From Arion vulgaris (taxonomy: Eukaryota; Mollusca; Gastropoda; Stylommatophora; Arionidae), in assembly GCA_020796225.1 (NCBI GenBank), contig CM036756.1, positions 67,391,152-67,455,151 of the forward strand: 64,000 nt of DNA, written 5' to 3'. The notes under the pieces are model-generated. The model was not told the DNA's origin. It searched no databases and saw only the letters and a list, made by a program, of their open reading frames with translations. The translations under genes were made by a program, and so were the position numbers. Shown here piece by piece: positions 25,400 to 37,199 of this stretch; position 1 is the stretch's first letter, and every line of letters begins with the position of its first letter.

Positions 25400-27410
25400 T
25401 TATGGCCAGAGTTAATTAGTGAAGTGCAACCTCTCTATCGGAGTTCCTGCCTTTGGTGAGGTCATTCCGTATGCATCGTATGATAAACACTCATTAATGA
25501 TATTTAAGTGCCGTAAATTTGGGCTTGGATCTACTCCAAAGAGACTTTGCGCTGACTGAGAACATTCTCGACCCTTCTAGGGCTAGCCACTGGAACTGTC
25601 ACCTTTATTGTATTCATTGCTCTTTTACGATCATTTTTCATCGTATATTTGGGCTTTATGATCTTCGCCAAAAAGAATGTCTACAATATGCGTTCTTTCT
25701 GACTATATGAGGTCGTTCTGGATTAGGAGCATTTTCAATCATTGCATGTGCTTGTCATACAAATGATCATATTTTGGCGGTATGCTTAGCCTTTATATGT
25801 TCTGAGCCATGCCATTTTTTGGACGTAATCTTACTCTGTGTAGAATGATTGGCGTCCGAAAAGTATTGCCGTGGTCAATGTTTGGGTTTGTACCAGTCAA
25901 GCCGTTGCATTATCGGCCTTACTTTTCTATCCACAGTGAGTTTGTTCCTGGGTAGGAGTATTCACAGCCATTTCGGGGCGCGTATCGACACTTGGCAATT
26001 TGCAAGGTTTTACTCTGCATTTTCCCTGTCTTCGGGAAACACTGGACTGGGGCTGATCACGTATATTTTAGAGGGCCGTTCCAATCAGCTCTAGCAATGC
26101 AACTGAAATTTTGCTCTCAACACCATCAACCGCCTGAGTTCTTCCGGGGATGTTAGTTGTAAATGCAGCAGTACCTTGTCCGGTTGTCCCAGGGAGGGCA
26201 GTCTCTTTAGGCATTACCCACCTCAGTTCTTCCAGGGATGTTAGTTGTTAATGCAACAGTACCCTGCCGGTTGTCCCAGGGAGGGCAGTTTCGTCAGGCA
26301 CTGAAACGCAACTTTAGAATTTGCGCTTAGCTAACCTTACCCAATAAATGTATCTGCGCTAGGCCTTTGATGCAGAGTTTGCCACAATCTTCCCATGTGT
26401 CGTCACGATAAGTTAGTGTTTTCAGAGACACTTGCCGAGATATTTATTCGTTCTCATTGGTTCTTATCCCACAGCTAGCAATTTTTGGTGCTGCCATTTG
26501 CTCCACGACTCGTGCGCTATTTCTTTTGTTTCAGCAACTATTTTGGCAACTTTTTTCGGACTTCAGCCAGGAGATGCGTTCATTTTGTTCCGGGTTTATG
26601 GACCTGCCTTACTTTTCACTAATACCGCTACATGTAGCTTTCCCTCGATCCCTACCCACTTAGCCAGACATCAGCCTTTTCGAGGCATGTGTTGGCAATT
26701 TGCAGTGCAATTCTGCATCTTCCTGGCCGTGGAAACACTGGATTAGGATGTACACAAATAAGTTGGTGAATCGATTCATTAGGCGCTATCAGCGCAACTA
26801 GATTTGCGCTTGCCAAACATCACCCGCCCTGGTACTTCCGGGGATGTTAGTTGTGAGAACAACAGTACCCTGCCCGGTTGTTTCAGGGAGGGCAGTTTCA
26901 TTAGACCCTAAAATGCAACTTTAGGATTTGTGCTCGACCAACGTTACCCGATAGATTTATTTGCGCTTAGCCTCTTGTACAGAGTTTACTGCAATCTTCC
27001 CATGTGTCGTCACAATACGTTAGTGTTTTTAGAGGCTCTTGTCAAGATCTTTGATTTGTTACACATCGATTCTTGCCCCACAGTTGGCAATTTGTTTGCG
27101 GCCCTTTACTCCGGGGCAGTTGGGATTCGTTCACAGACGACTCGTACACTGCTGTTTCTTACTTTTTTGCAACTTGTGCAATTTTTATTGGACATCGGCC
27201 TGGAGATGCGTGTATTTTGTTCGTAAATATTGGATTTCTGTGTTTGCGTTACTATCACTACCTGTAGCTCTCCCTAGCTTAGCCAGACAGGAACCTTTGT
27301 CTGTTACCAGGGTCACCACCTGGAGGTGGAGTAGGATCTTGATTAGTGTCAGATCACCAATCCTGGCACGGCGTTGTCCCTATGCACCTTTGGCCCCAGA
27401 AAACATTTGA
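25400..27410. repeat. Decayed tandem array of roughly 700-bp units, relatively GC-rich
   Basis: CCGGGGATGTTAGTTGT recurs at about 26142 and 26839, and TTGGCAATTTGCA at about 25992 and 26693, spacing near 700 bp. Within one unit an 88-bp piece is doubled (26130-26215 / 26218-26300, both ending CAGGGAGGGCAG). Composition is more GC-rich than the flanks. Open stretches exist (near 26432 and 27039) but resemble no known protein. Alternatives: a satellite fragment or the remains of an unrecognised transposon. Confidence 0.65.
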
Positions 27411-27589
27411 GAAGAGAGCATTATAGTTGTGATTTGTGTTGTAATCGCTTTAGTGATTTGTGTACATTGTAAAAAACACTTATGTTCACATTTGTTACAG
27501 AAATACATTGTGTCTACTTTCTGATATCAAAATGAATATTAGAAAAATAAAAATATAAAAAATACTTTGTTCAAAGATCGTTGATATCT

Positions 27590-28175
27590 GTTTCAGTTCA
27601 TAATTTCTTCTTTGCACTCCGGACATGTCCATAGGTGCTCCGATCTCCTTTGCAATATCTCCAGCAACTTCCAGTGACTAACCCTGCCAGTTCGATTCTG
27701 ATTGATGAGCCTTCTCATATACCTGTTGTGCTGTTCTTTTCTGGCCGATCCAATTTTCAATCCTAGCTCTTGCAGTCTAGCATTTGACATGGATTGGTTT
27801 AAATGAAAATCCTCTATGCGGCCACACTGTATGAGGCACTTCAGAATGTCAGCTCTATCCATTGGCTGGCCCCTGATATGGTGGCAGAGCCAACTAGCCT
27901 GTATGCTCTTTCATTACCAATGACACACATGTGCTCTGGAACAAAGATAAGTGTAATTCTGCAAATTGTTGACGCTTGTAGTGATTCAGCCCACTGGCTA
28001 TGAACTGAGCCAGCCCCACCTTTCGGATCATACTCGATGAATCACGCAGAATGCACGCATGAGTATAGTTTTGTGACTCCAGCCAGAGTAGTTCCTTAGT
28101 CACCACCTGTACTTCCATTGTCATGCTATTTGTTGTCATACTAAATGCACTACTGGCTTCCTTGACCATTCTGCC
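27590..28175 (-). mobile_element. RNase H LINE 3' part
   Basis: Minus strand: AFSMTTNSMTMEVQVVTKEL, then HACILRDSSSMIRKVG (RNase H), followed in another frame by LNQSMSNARLQELGLKIG and RRSEHLWTCPEC. A sister copy is at 57020-57540. Confidence 0.8.
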
Positions 28176-28344
28176 ATATGATATATTCTTCTGTGTATAG
28201 ATTCATGTCGACACTTGTAAAAAAAAATATTTTCAGCTGTTGTTTGATTAGTAACATAATTGCAGTCTTAAGTTCTTATCTTTAGTTTTTTTAAATCTTT
28301 TTTCTATTATGCCTGCTATAAGTTCAGATGTTGTTAGGGCGCCT

Positions 28345-28450
28345 AATATGAGAACCTCTGACTGATTTTAGCATGAAGGTTTGCTTTCCTTATCACCATT
28401 GTCCCTCGCCATTCAGGGAAGTCTTACTCCAACTTCAGTGGTACTTGTAA
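28345..28450 (-). mobile_element. SINE E 3' relic
   Basis: On the minus strand it reads GGTGATAAGGAAAGCAAACC and CTAAAATCAGTCAGAGG, like the 3' body of SINE E. Confidence 0.4.
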
Positions 28451-28529
28451 TTTAGACCCCCAATTAAAGAATCTGGAAACCTGTAGTCCTGCCATGTGCA
28501 CACTTAAAATTTGTTTGACCTAAGTTGGC

Positions 28530-29410
28530 ATCAGACCACAACATTTTCACATCTATCTATATCCTCTTCATGTCCCGATTGACACATAAGGCTTCTATAA
28601 GAGACTTCCACTGTTGCCGTTCTGCTGCCTTCCTACCAACCATCTCCCATGTCAGGCCACACTCCTTCAACTCTCTCCACCATTCTTCTCTATGTTTGCT
28701 TTGGACGTCCATGTCTTCCTATCCGCTGTCCATCTGAGAGCAGTCCTAGCCAATGCCCTCACTGGCATACGACATACATGTCCAAACCACCTCCTCCTTC
28801 GTCTCTTAATGATGGTCTCCAAGGATGCACAGTCTGTTAGTTTCAAAAACTCCTCATTTGTTATGGTATTTGGCCAGAAAATTTGCAGGATTCTTCTTAA
28901 ACATTTATTCTGAAATGTCTCCAACTTGTGTATTATGTGTTGGGTCATTTTCTAGCATTCACTACTGTATAATAGCACTCCCAGTATATTAATTCTATAT
29001 ATTTTAAATTTTTGCTCTAAGATTTAGTCCTTTTGTTTTCAAAATGTTGTTGAGCATGGCAAAAGTTTGTCTTGCCTTCTTCATTTTTCGATGATATCCT
29101 TTTCTGAATCTCCATCTTGCGATACTGTACTTCCCAGGTATACTAAATCCTGGACTTCCTCTATGATTTCATTTTGTAATACAATTGGGTTCTCAAATTT
29201 ATGATTATTTCTCATTACCTTCGTTTTACCTCTGCTTCCGAGATATGTTGGTGTCTATGTCCAAATCCTCCCCTGCCTCCACAATATTAGCAAACGCGGC
29301 CTGACCTGGACGATTTAATAACTGTTGAAAATGCTCTTTCCATCTTTCGATTCTCTCCTCTCCAGAGATCATTTTTCCATTCCCTGCCGTGGGCAGATCT
29401 TGATTTTCCA
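28530..29410 (-). mobile_element. LINE relic with internal deletion
   Basis: Minus strand: QDLPTAGNGKMISGEERIER then WKEHFQQLLNRPGQ (pre-RT), then after a gap QNKCLRRILQIFWPNTITNE and RRRRRWFGHVCRMPV (post-RT). The RT palm between them is deleted or unreadable. Confidence 0.8.
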
Positions 29411-29499
29411 CCATGTTTGTAGATAGATATATAGATAGCATGGTTCTATTAAACATATCAATCAAGCAATTAAACAAATATTTAGTACCAACTTCGTAA

Positions 29500-29825
29500 A
29501 CGAATAAGTAAACGTGGGCATCAACAAGCAGAATTCGAGCAATGGTCCAGGCCGATATTATAAATTCCCTAATGGGAAGAGGACGTGTCCATTATTCAAG
29601 TAATAGTGGTGAATCTACAACACCAATCAGACTGCAAGAATTCCAAGTCAAATGTAATGTAGCTAGACAAGAATAGTAGCTACGCTGGTAGCCAAAGAAT
29701 AGTAAACCAACAAATAACCGGTGTCGTTTGTCGCCGCACGCTGATGGACATACTGAGGAGGAGATCGGAACACTTATGGACTAACCGGTTCGACGAGCAG
29801 TGATGATGATCCGAAGACAACTAAA
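29500..29825 (+). mobile_element. RNase H LINE C-terminal relic
   Basis: It encodes TLMDILRRRSEHLWTNRFDE near 29735 after broken RNase H remnants, and ends beside SINE A. The same block occurs at 36040-36490. Confidence 0.65.
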
Positions 29826-29837
29826 TCAACAAGCAAA

Positions 29838-30072
29838 GTCACCCGAGGCCCAAATTTGGGGTGTAAAGAATAGAGCCACTGTTACCTGCCACGCATGTCG
29901 TAAGAAGCGATTAAGGAGGTTTGGCTGAAATCGAATGCACGTGTCCTAAACATGTAGAAGTCTATGTGTTTAGGGGCTACCAAACCAATGTGCAGCGTAT
30001 ACACGTTCTTGACAAAGATCAAACATATCACAAAGAGTGATTCAAATTGGTCGTAAAGAACGAACACAAAGA
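29838..30072 (+). mobile_element. SINE A copy, 9-bp TSD, small head deletion
   Basis: A plus-strand copy between ACAAGCAAA duplications (29829-29837 and 30073-30081). About 12 bp of the head (TGGTTACCGGG) are missing; the body is otherwise standard. Confidence 0.88.
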
Positions 30073-30081
30073 ACAAGCAAA

Positions 30082-30500
30082 ACACAATCTTCCAAATTAG
30101 AACAGAACACATCATACTTGAACATTTTAAATAAAATCAACTACACAGTCCCACCACTCAATTTACGTACAAAATCACAATCTGGACAAATCAGTACATC
30201 TCTAACATGATAGCATTCCTGGTATTGGGCGCAAGAATTGTCAGACTAAACCACAAAGAATAGACATAGAACTTAAATATATATATATATATAAACAGAA
30301 TCTACAAACATCTTTATTCACGTATATACACAAGGTTCACTAACTATTGCAATAGAAAATGGAGAAAGTGAACTATTTCTAAATCAATGTGTTGCATGTA
30401 GAGCAGCTTTCTAGTAGCAGCAGGAGAATTCTCAGCAACTTTAGATCAGAAGTTTCGCTGATAACTATCTGTAGTTTCATCACCAAGAAACCATACAACT
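30082..30500. other. No gene; short TA microsatellite
   Basis: Holds a (TA)n tract at 30275-30292. Nothing else recognised. Confidence 0.5.
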
Positions 30501-30516
30501 TATGTCAATATAGATG

Positions 30517-30704
30517 CCCAGCGTGTTCCGTAGGACTACGGGTGACTAGTCCTCTGTAAGTGCGGGTTCAACTCCGCGGACTGGCAGAAAAGCTACAGGT
30601 TTCCCAGATTTACGGTGTTCGTGGACCGAAGGGTTACGATGTCCATGACACCGAGCCGAAGAGCTTTCAGTTCAAGTGCTTTTGGATCGGGAAAAAAAAA
30701 AATA
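30517..30704 (+). mobile_element. SINE F, tRNA-derived, 12-bp TSD
   Basis: 188 bp with B box GGTTCAACTCC (about 30567), a body containing GGTTACGATGTCCATGACAC and a poly(A) of about 11. Flanked by TCAATATAGATG (30505-30516 and 30705-30716). Second copy at 62274 (minus). Confidence 0.88.
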
Positions 30705-30716
30705 TCAATATAGATG

Positions 30717-30840
30717 AAGACTGCAGTAAAACTAGCATGACGAAACACGTAAAAACAAAGCACTGTAGTTTTACAAAAACAATGACAATACACATCAACG
30801 TTTCGACCAAATATGTAGTGTGCTGGGAAATTCATCAGTT
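30717..30840 (-). mobile_element. Penelope-like short repeat, minus copy
   Basis: Reverse complement of the 44400-44645 repeat: CTGCAGTAAAACTAGC, AAAGCACTGTAGTTTTAC, AACGTTTCGACCAAA. It hosts the SINE F insertion. Confidence 0.55.
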
Positions 30841-30849
30841 ATCATCAGT

Positions 30850-31045
30850 TATATGAGGACTATCATCATAGCACTCCGGACATGTCAATAGGTGCTCCGA
30901 TCTCCACCTCAGCAAATCCAGCAGCGTCCAGCGACCCAACACGCCAGTTCGATGTTGATTAATCAATCTCTTTGCATATTTAGTAAGTCGTTCTTTTCGG
31001 GCTGCACTAATATTGACACCCATCTCTTTCAATCCAGTCAGCGAG
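30850..31045 (-). mobile_element. RNase H LINE C-terminal fragment
   Basis: Minus strand: INQHRTGVLGRWTLLDLLRW then RSEHLLTCPEC, the block after the RNase H domain. Confidence 0.75.
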
Positions 31046-31429
31046 TGGGATTCACAGCCCTGAAACTCCTGTGTTCGGAAAGACTTTAATCATAAATATA
31101 AATTGGTTTAACCATAAATATGCAGAACCAAATGACCTACGAGACCATGTAAAAGCTCTTCATTTGCTATCGTATTTGACAAGATAATGTTCAGGACTCT
31201 TTGAGGTGGCTGCTGATACTTTTCGTGCCCACAGTACCACTTCATCGGCGCAGATTTACCTGTGCATCTGTAAGAATGGCTTCCATAATATCATTTACAA
31301 AAACTAGAGTAGGGTGAGACACGACCTACTCTATGTGAGAGAAGGATCACTCCTTGGGAGACGTCTAGTTCCGTGGTTGCCTCCCTGCTACGTTTGTACC
31401 TGTACTCAGTTTGTCCTATTTAATAAATA

Positions 31430-32450
31430 GTGGCATATCCAGCTATACATCCCGCCACATTAGCCTACCGTATCGTGGTTGGAGGGTGTGTGTGTCTTTA
31501 CAATCCTTCAGGCTATGTCGGCGGTAGTCTAATTTCTGGCAGGTCTAACCAAGCCGAACATACTGAAGGTGAAAGGCCAGACCAAAAGGCGGGGAGCGGG
31601 ATGGACCTCATAAGGTGACAGCGCCGAACCCAACAGTGAGTGGTAAATGCGCTGTGAGCTATGACTGTTACATGGAATGCTTTTTGCTGTGTCAACCGTG
31701 CGTTTGTTGTGTGTATTCAGAAAATGGCGGACAGCGGTTATGACGAACAAGCTCAATCTGCCGTATGCAGTTATATTGCGGTGCAGAAAGCTGGATTTTG
31801 TCGTGATTGATGTTCCCTTCGACAAGAATTGCAATTCAAGTGATGAACAGTTTTGTGTTGTTACATTAGCGACGGCCATATGCATTTTATGCGGTGCGTG
31901 TTTCTTTTGTGGCGGTACGCGGCTGTTTCATTCTGGAATTAGTTCACACAGAAAACATTTCACAGTTGTTAGCATTTCGTGTGATTTTCATTGGCACATG
32001 AACAGAGCAATTATGAGGTGACCCGTTGCAGTGAAGTTGGAACCGTACTTATAAACTATGAAATGCGTTGGCTGCAACCAACCCATCCCCCAGCTAGGTG
32101 ACAAATAGCAGTCGTCCGCTCTCTTCCTTGAGGAAGCCATTCCTTTTTCTTGTCTTCTACGACACTTTCCCTTAAGTATATGGGATTAAACCATAGTGTC
32201 CAGGGAGCACACCCTGCATAACAGCTTGGGTTGGTGAGCCCGGCGACAGAAGGCTGAAGTCATCTAGAGTAGGACGACTCCAGACAAACCAGGAAAGACA
32301 GATCTCGTCAGCAGGAGACTGCAACTGTCTAGAGAACAAACTAAAAAAAACCCAGATATCACCAGAAACGGAATGTGTCAGCTATTATTGGCAGGGAGGA
32401 ATCGACACATAAGAATGACTCCATGGCCAGCTATAGGGGCCTACATATGC
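31430..32450 (+). repeat. Dispersed repeat Z, longer copy
   Basis: It shares about 125 bp (31935-32050) inverted and about 120 bp (32320-32440) direct with 19325-19720. It contains text such as GAAGTCATCTAGAGTAGGAC that looks like a retroelement 5' region, but no protein is recognised. Confidence 0.5.
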
Positions 32451-32594
32451 AATCTGATTCCCGAGTTTGAGTAATTTTATTTTTAGATGAAGAATGCAAT
32501 ACTGACCTCTGAGCCACTCAAGGATCAAAAACACATTTGCAGATTTCATTAGCCACGAAAGATTGCTGCGTTAAGCAACTCATCATCAACAAGG

Positions 32595-33080
32595 TGCGTA
32601 TCCTTTATATTATTAGTTAGTTGCTATTGTTATTGTTATAATTAGTTATTATTGCTCTCTTTGCAGCGCATCTGAAATTCACCCTGTCTCTACGCAGTTC
32701 ACCCACTTCGCCGATGGTCATATTCACGGTTTCTTTACTATCTTGTAGCCATCTTCTTCTTAGTCTGCATCTGCGTCCTGGGATCCTGCCCTTTAATATC
32801 GTTCTCTCCAGGCTATCGTGACGCTTGATGTGATCAAAGTATCTAAGTTTTATGTATAGTATATTGTTTATCAGACAATTGTCTCTAACATTCAGTTTTT
32901 TCAGGACATCAGTGTTCTTCCTTTTTCTGTCCATGGTATTCATTTGATCTTTCTGTAGCATTTCGTTTCGAATGACTGGATTTTCGTTCTTGTTGTTTGT
33001 GTTGTTTGTGTTGGTTGTCCATGCCTCACAACCATAAGTAGCCACTGGAAAAATGCATGTTCTCAGTATTTTAAAATACA
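32595..33080 (-). mobile_element. RTE-like LINE C-terminus
   Basis: Minus strand: ILRTCIFPVATYGCEAWTTN, LRYFDHIKRHDSLERTILKG, RRRWLQDSKETVNMTIGEVG. Same family as 20190-21010. Confidence 0.85.
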
Positions 33081-33487
33081 CTAAATAACAATCATTTGCG
33101 ACGCAGAGAAAACAAATGAAGGTGTCGTGTTTGATGACGTACTTTACTTTGCTATTATCTGATGTTTTCAAAGAAATCTCCGCGCTTCAGTTTATCATAG
33201 TACGGAAGAAAGTGTATACATCATTGCTAAAGAGGAGTAGGACAATGTAAGCATTTCTAGAGAACATGTTCCATAACGCCTGACCTTACGTCCGCTACAA
33301 AGGAACACATGGAGAGTGAAGTATTGGCATGGAGGATCATGTTTGACCTGACATGTCGTAGCTCTCGTGTATTAGAGATATATTATTTTATGTCACGAGA
33401 CTATAGTAACTTGCGTTTTAACGATGTAAACAAATCTAACAGTAATATTGTCTCACGCATTTACTTAGTTACTTTACCGATAGCACC
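33081..33487 (+). promoter_or_regulatory. Upstream region of HPS1
   Basis: About 400 bp between an antisense LINE and the HPS1 start codon, so promoter and 5' UTR should lie here. I see no convincing TATA box or CpG cluster. Confidence 0.3.
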
Positions 33488-33598
33488 ATGAAGAGTCTAA
33501 TGGTAGTAAGCCAGCTAAACGACCCATTCTATATCGACTATGACGGAGAATTCGCAAAATACATCATTGACAGGGCTAAAGGTTCAGGTCTTATTGAG
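33488..33598 (+). CDS. HPS1: HPS1 exon 1 (BLOC-3 subunit)
   Basis: MKSLMVVSQLNDPFYIDYDG EFAKYIIDRAKGSGLIE aligns with the N-terminus of animal HPS1 (MK..LV......FY..D.EF). HPS1 pairs with HPS4 as BLOC-3, the guanine-nucleotide exchange factor for Rab32/Rab38 in biogenesis of lysosome-related organelles such as pigment granules. This begins the first of its longin domains. Phase 0 donor GAG|GTATTG. The gene runs off the right edge: 12 exons here, about 856 codons against about 700 for the whole human protein. The excess is in exon 7. Confidence 0.88.
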
Positions 33599-34022
33599 GT
33601 ATTGAAGAACTTACTGAGTAACTTAAGTTACAATGGAATGTCAATACATGGCATTTAGTTACTATATGGCTATCTATAATAATTAGATTAATAATCTATT
33701 CTATGTACGTCACATCATATATGTATATATATATTTGTCAGACTATTGCCATCCATATAAAACATACTGACGTCGATTCAGGATTGTTGAAGATCATATC
33801 AGTATCAGTTTTATACAAAGAACGTTATTCAACAGGGACAGGTGTGCTCAATAGAGGATATTAAACCCGGTGAAGAATGTATACAAGTACATGATGATGC
33901 AGGCAGCAGTACGTCCTTTACCATATTAGTAAGACTGGATAGATAATGCAGACAATAAAACCTAGTGGTCGTTGAAACAGAAATTCACACATTCATTTCT
34001 CAGAACTCGTCTAAGGGTGATG

Positions 34023-34043
34023 AAGGGTGAAGAAGAAGAAGAA
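34023..34043 (+). mobile_element. 21-bp stub of SINE A' with 14-bp TSD
   Basis: GTCTAAGGGTGATG occurs at 34009-34022 and 34044-34057; between lie AAGGGTGAAGAAGAAGAAGAA, the last bases of SINE A'. This is a very strongly 5'-truncated insertion. Confidence 0.75.
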
Positions 34044-34299
34044 GAAGTCTAAGGGTGATGTGGTTATTTACACAGATGTGTGGGTAGTTTGCCACTTGCT
34101 GAGCTCATGTGCTTTTACTGCACTGCTCAGGTCGGAGAGGATATTGTGAAGGAAGACACTAGCAGTAATTAATCCAATGGTTTAACTGGAGTCGCATACT
34201 TTTACACATGTATGATGTCTCAGTGACTAAATGTGCTCATAAAGGTCGAGACGTCTGGGCTATAAAACAATGAATGAAGTCTCCGAGGTGGTCTAGACT

Positions 34300-34531
34300 G
34301 ACAAAAAACAGTTTTGTTTTTGTGCGAGGGCATGCAGCAGAAAGGTGAATAAACAGGCTGATAGGCTTGTATGCATTGCTACTTTAGAAAGTGAACGAGC
34401 AATGGACTAGGTCAATATTAATAATGCCCTAAGATAGATTAGACAGGTAAAGGATTAAAGGAATGGAAGTGAATGTACAACCCTAATGAAACTGCAAGAA
34501 TATCAAATATGGTGTAGTCAAACAAGAGCAC
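34300..34531 (+). mobile_element. RNase H LINE relic, left part
   Basis: Host of the LINE insertion at 34532. Similar to 36040-36490; frames broken. The sequence resumes at 35152. Confidence 0.6.
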
Positions 34532-35151
34532 CACTGGAAAGGGTTGAGCAGTTTACATATCTTGGTAGCGTACTGACACTAAATGGTGGCACAGAGGAAG
34601 ATATAAAATCACGTCTGAGTAAGGCCAGAACCGCTTTGCCAGAATGAAACCAGTATGGAAGTCCAAAATCTACAATAGGACCACAAAGCTTAAACTCTAT
34701 AAAAGCATTGTTTTGCCAGTTTTGCTCTACGGATCGGAGTGTTGGAGGATGACCAAAGGAGATACTAGCAGGCTGTCAGTTTTCCACCACTCTTGTCTTC
34801 GCAGAATCTTGGGAATCTTTTGGCCAGTTAAAATATCCAATAACCAACTACTCCAAGACACAAGACAAGAGGCAATGAATGACATACTCAAAAAGAGAAG
34901 ATGGAAATGGCTCGGACATGTTATGAGAATGAGACAAGAAATGCCTGCAAGGATAGCCCTCACTTGGACACCAGAGGAAAGAGAAAGAAAGGCAGACCAC
35001 GGACAACATGGGGCGCATGATGGAAGAGGAACTGGACACCGCATCTCTGACGTGGGGCTCTGCGCTGAAGGTTGCACGGGACAGGAGAGCATGGAAAGTC
35101 CTTTCTGAAGCCCCATGTGTCACTAGGCATGACGGGATTAAGTAAGTAAGT
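34532..35151 (+). mobile_element. 5'-truncated LINE, TAAG tail, 12-bp TSD
   Basis: Flanked by AAACAAGAGCAC (34520-34531 and 35152-35163). It encodes VEQFTYLGSVLTLNGGTEED, then YGSECWRMTKGDTSRLSV, RRWKWLGHVMRMRQEMPAR, and ends in GACGGGATTAAGTAAGTAAG. At least two frameshifts. A 3' sister is at 58112 (minus). It lies in HPS1 intron 1. Confidence 0.9.
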
Positions 35152-35640
35152 AAACAAGAGCACAATGCTGAAAACCAAAGAAAAAGAATAAACCAACACA
35201 GAACTGGTGTTGTTAGTCTACCATATATACAGGAATACTCAGGAATTGCCAAGTCTACAGATCCTACTATTTGAACTATAATCAGTGCAAGGTCAATATG
35301 CAGTGGATACTGTCTCTGTGGAATACCAGAAAATGAGACAGCAGACTGACTGACGAAGAAATAAGCAGCTGTATATACCTATAATGTATCAACATACGAA
35401 ATTGATGATCAAATCCATCAGAAAGTCATCAATACAAGCACAAGGTGACAACCAAACTTGGCACAAATTAGTTGTTGTCATTCTGCACATCAGAACAAGA
35501 CACAATCGACTCTGCAGCCACATGTATAGCAAATTAAAGATTGATAATTCGGCCATATAAACAGGCACCCCAGACTGCAAAGTACATATTTCAAGACTCA
35601 CCAAATGTGATACGCTAAGGTAAACTCACTTGACCAGTGA
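35152..35640 (+). mobile_element. RNase H LINE relic, right part
   Basis: Continues the host of the 34532 insert (QHRTG block), followed by another RNase H stretch near 35290 and RTRHNRLCSHMYSKLKID at about 35490. Confidence 0.6.
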
Positions 35641-36039
35641 AACAACGATGGAAAAAAAAACTTAACCTCTGTTTGAACTACAAAAGACAGGTTTGCACAA
35701 GAGACAGCGTTGCAGATATAAACAATATTTTAAGTGAATGAAATGAAGAAAAAAATCAAATTCGGTTAATGTTTATCAGATCCAAAAATATATCAACTTT
35801 ATTGAATTTGGTTCAAATAGTTTTCAATGTTGAATATTCTGTGTTAAAGGTTGCTAGATGTACTTTGATCCTGAGGAATAAAGACATGCCTTTGCCATTA
35901 CCACACAGTGTGCAAGCTGAGGTTTTAATTGCATCCCTTAAAGTTAAAAACTTGTGACATAACAGGGGTTTAAGACTGTACACTATAGATGAGAGCCTGG
36001 TGTCAACACTGCTCAACCATTCATCTCTAAATTAGAACA

Positions 36040-36490
36040 CTCAGACCATCAGCATGACTGTATATTATCAGTTCAGTAGATAAGAACAACCCAAGGTCTT
36101 CAGACTTCACAGACAAAAATCAGTTTTATATTTGTGCCATGGAATGCAGGTGTAATGGGAAATGAGCGTGCCAATAGGCTTGCAGGTATAACTGCTGTAA
36201 AAAGCTGGCAAGCAGTGGACCAGGCTGATATTCTGAATTCACTAAGAGAGAGAGGATGTGTACATGATTAAAGTAATAGTGGTGAATCTACAACTCTAAC
36301 CAGACTGCAAGAATACCAAGTCAAATGTGGTATAGCTAGAGAACAGCACTGTACTGTTAGCGAAAGAAGAATAGTAAACCAACACAGAACTGGCATTGTT
36401 AGTTGCCACACACTGAAAGATATACTGACGAGGAGATCAGAGCACTTATGGGCTTATTGGTTTGATGTGCACAGTGATGATGATCCGACG
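36040..36490 (+). mobile_element. RNase H LINE fragment
   Basis: It reads SFIFVPWNAGVMGNERANRL, then RRIVNQHRTGIVSCHTLKDI and LTRRSEHLWAYWFDVHSDDD. One in-frame stop. The preceding 35640-36040 has nothing recognised. Confidence 0.75.
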
Positions 36491-36903
36491 ATTAAACTAA
36501 ACTAGACTTTGTACACATCAGAGCAGACTGAAGTACCATCTGTTCAACATGCTAAAGATGACTATGGCCCAGACAAAACGACTGCAGAATATATGTTGTT
36601 GCAAAAGTACTTGATATATGAGGAAGAGAGAAAAGTTTATGTTGCCATCATTAATACTATTCTAAAACAAGATATTTGGAGATGCTAACAGTTTTTGACT
36701 AACCTCAGTTCTCTTTGAGAATTTTAAAGTTGGCATGTGAGAGTTTATGCAAAAGAAGGAAGAAATCATTATAATTTGTGCCTGTAAGGGTGTTTAAATA
36801 GTGAGCTAAATAATAATATCTCTATGCCTCCTTTTTTGTGTTCATTAAAAACAAAATGTGTATAACAGTTCTGATGGTACAAGAAAACGGTTTCATTTTT
36901 TAG

Positions 36904-37053
36904 GAAGGTGCTAATGTCACAGAACTGGAGGCAAATCTTGTGATGCAGTTTTTTTCACCGTTGGTTTTGTCTCAGAGGCTGCTGGTAGACCAAACAAAGG
37001 AACCTTGTTCATCAATTCTGTGCCCAAATGGATTTATTTTTGCTTTCAAACAG
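36904..37053 (+). CDS. HPS1: HPS1 exon 2
   Basis: 50 codons, phase 0 to 0: EGANVTELEANLVMQFFSPL, then VLSQRLLV and CPNGFIFAFKQ. It matches the human stretch LEDQLSTLLAPVIIS...NGNFLYVLHL. Acceptor TTTTTTAG, donor CAG|GTAAGT. Confidence 0.9.
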
Positions 37054-37199
37054 GTAAGTAAATACCATGTTTGTCATTTGTCTGTCTATGATGTGCTGAT
37101 GAAGATAATCACAGACTTCCACTTTGTCCTGTCCCTAATGTTATTTATCCAGTTCTTTTGTTCAAAATGTCTAAGGTTAAGCTATCTAGTATCTTCTAT

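Noticed and set aside
26432..27410. Open frames in the 700-bp repeat array as genes
   Set aside because: They shift between units, are hydrophobic without conserved motifs, and have no start or splice context.
31430..32030. Host gene from open frames around 31.5-32.0 kb
   Set aside because: Part of this region recurs at 19.3 kb as a dispersed repeat, and no frame has a recognisable domain.
33838..33950. Protein-like stretch GQVCSIEDIKPGEECIQVHD after a CAG between HPS1 exons 1 and 2
   Set aside because: It does not fit between exons 1 and 2, which join in phase without it, ends in a stop, and has no good donor. Could be a chance frame.
34727..35252. Minus-strand open frames over 34.7-35.25 kb
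   Set aside because: Antisense shadows of the plus-strand LINE fragment, which has recognisable protein text.
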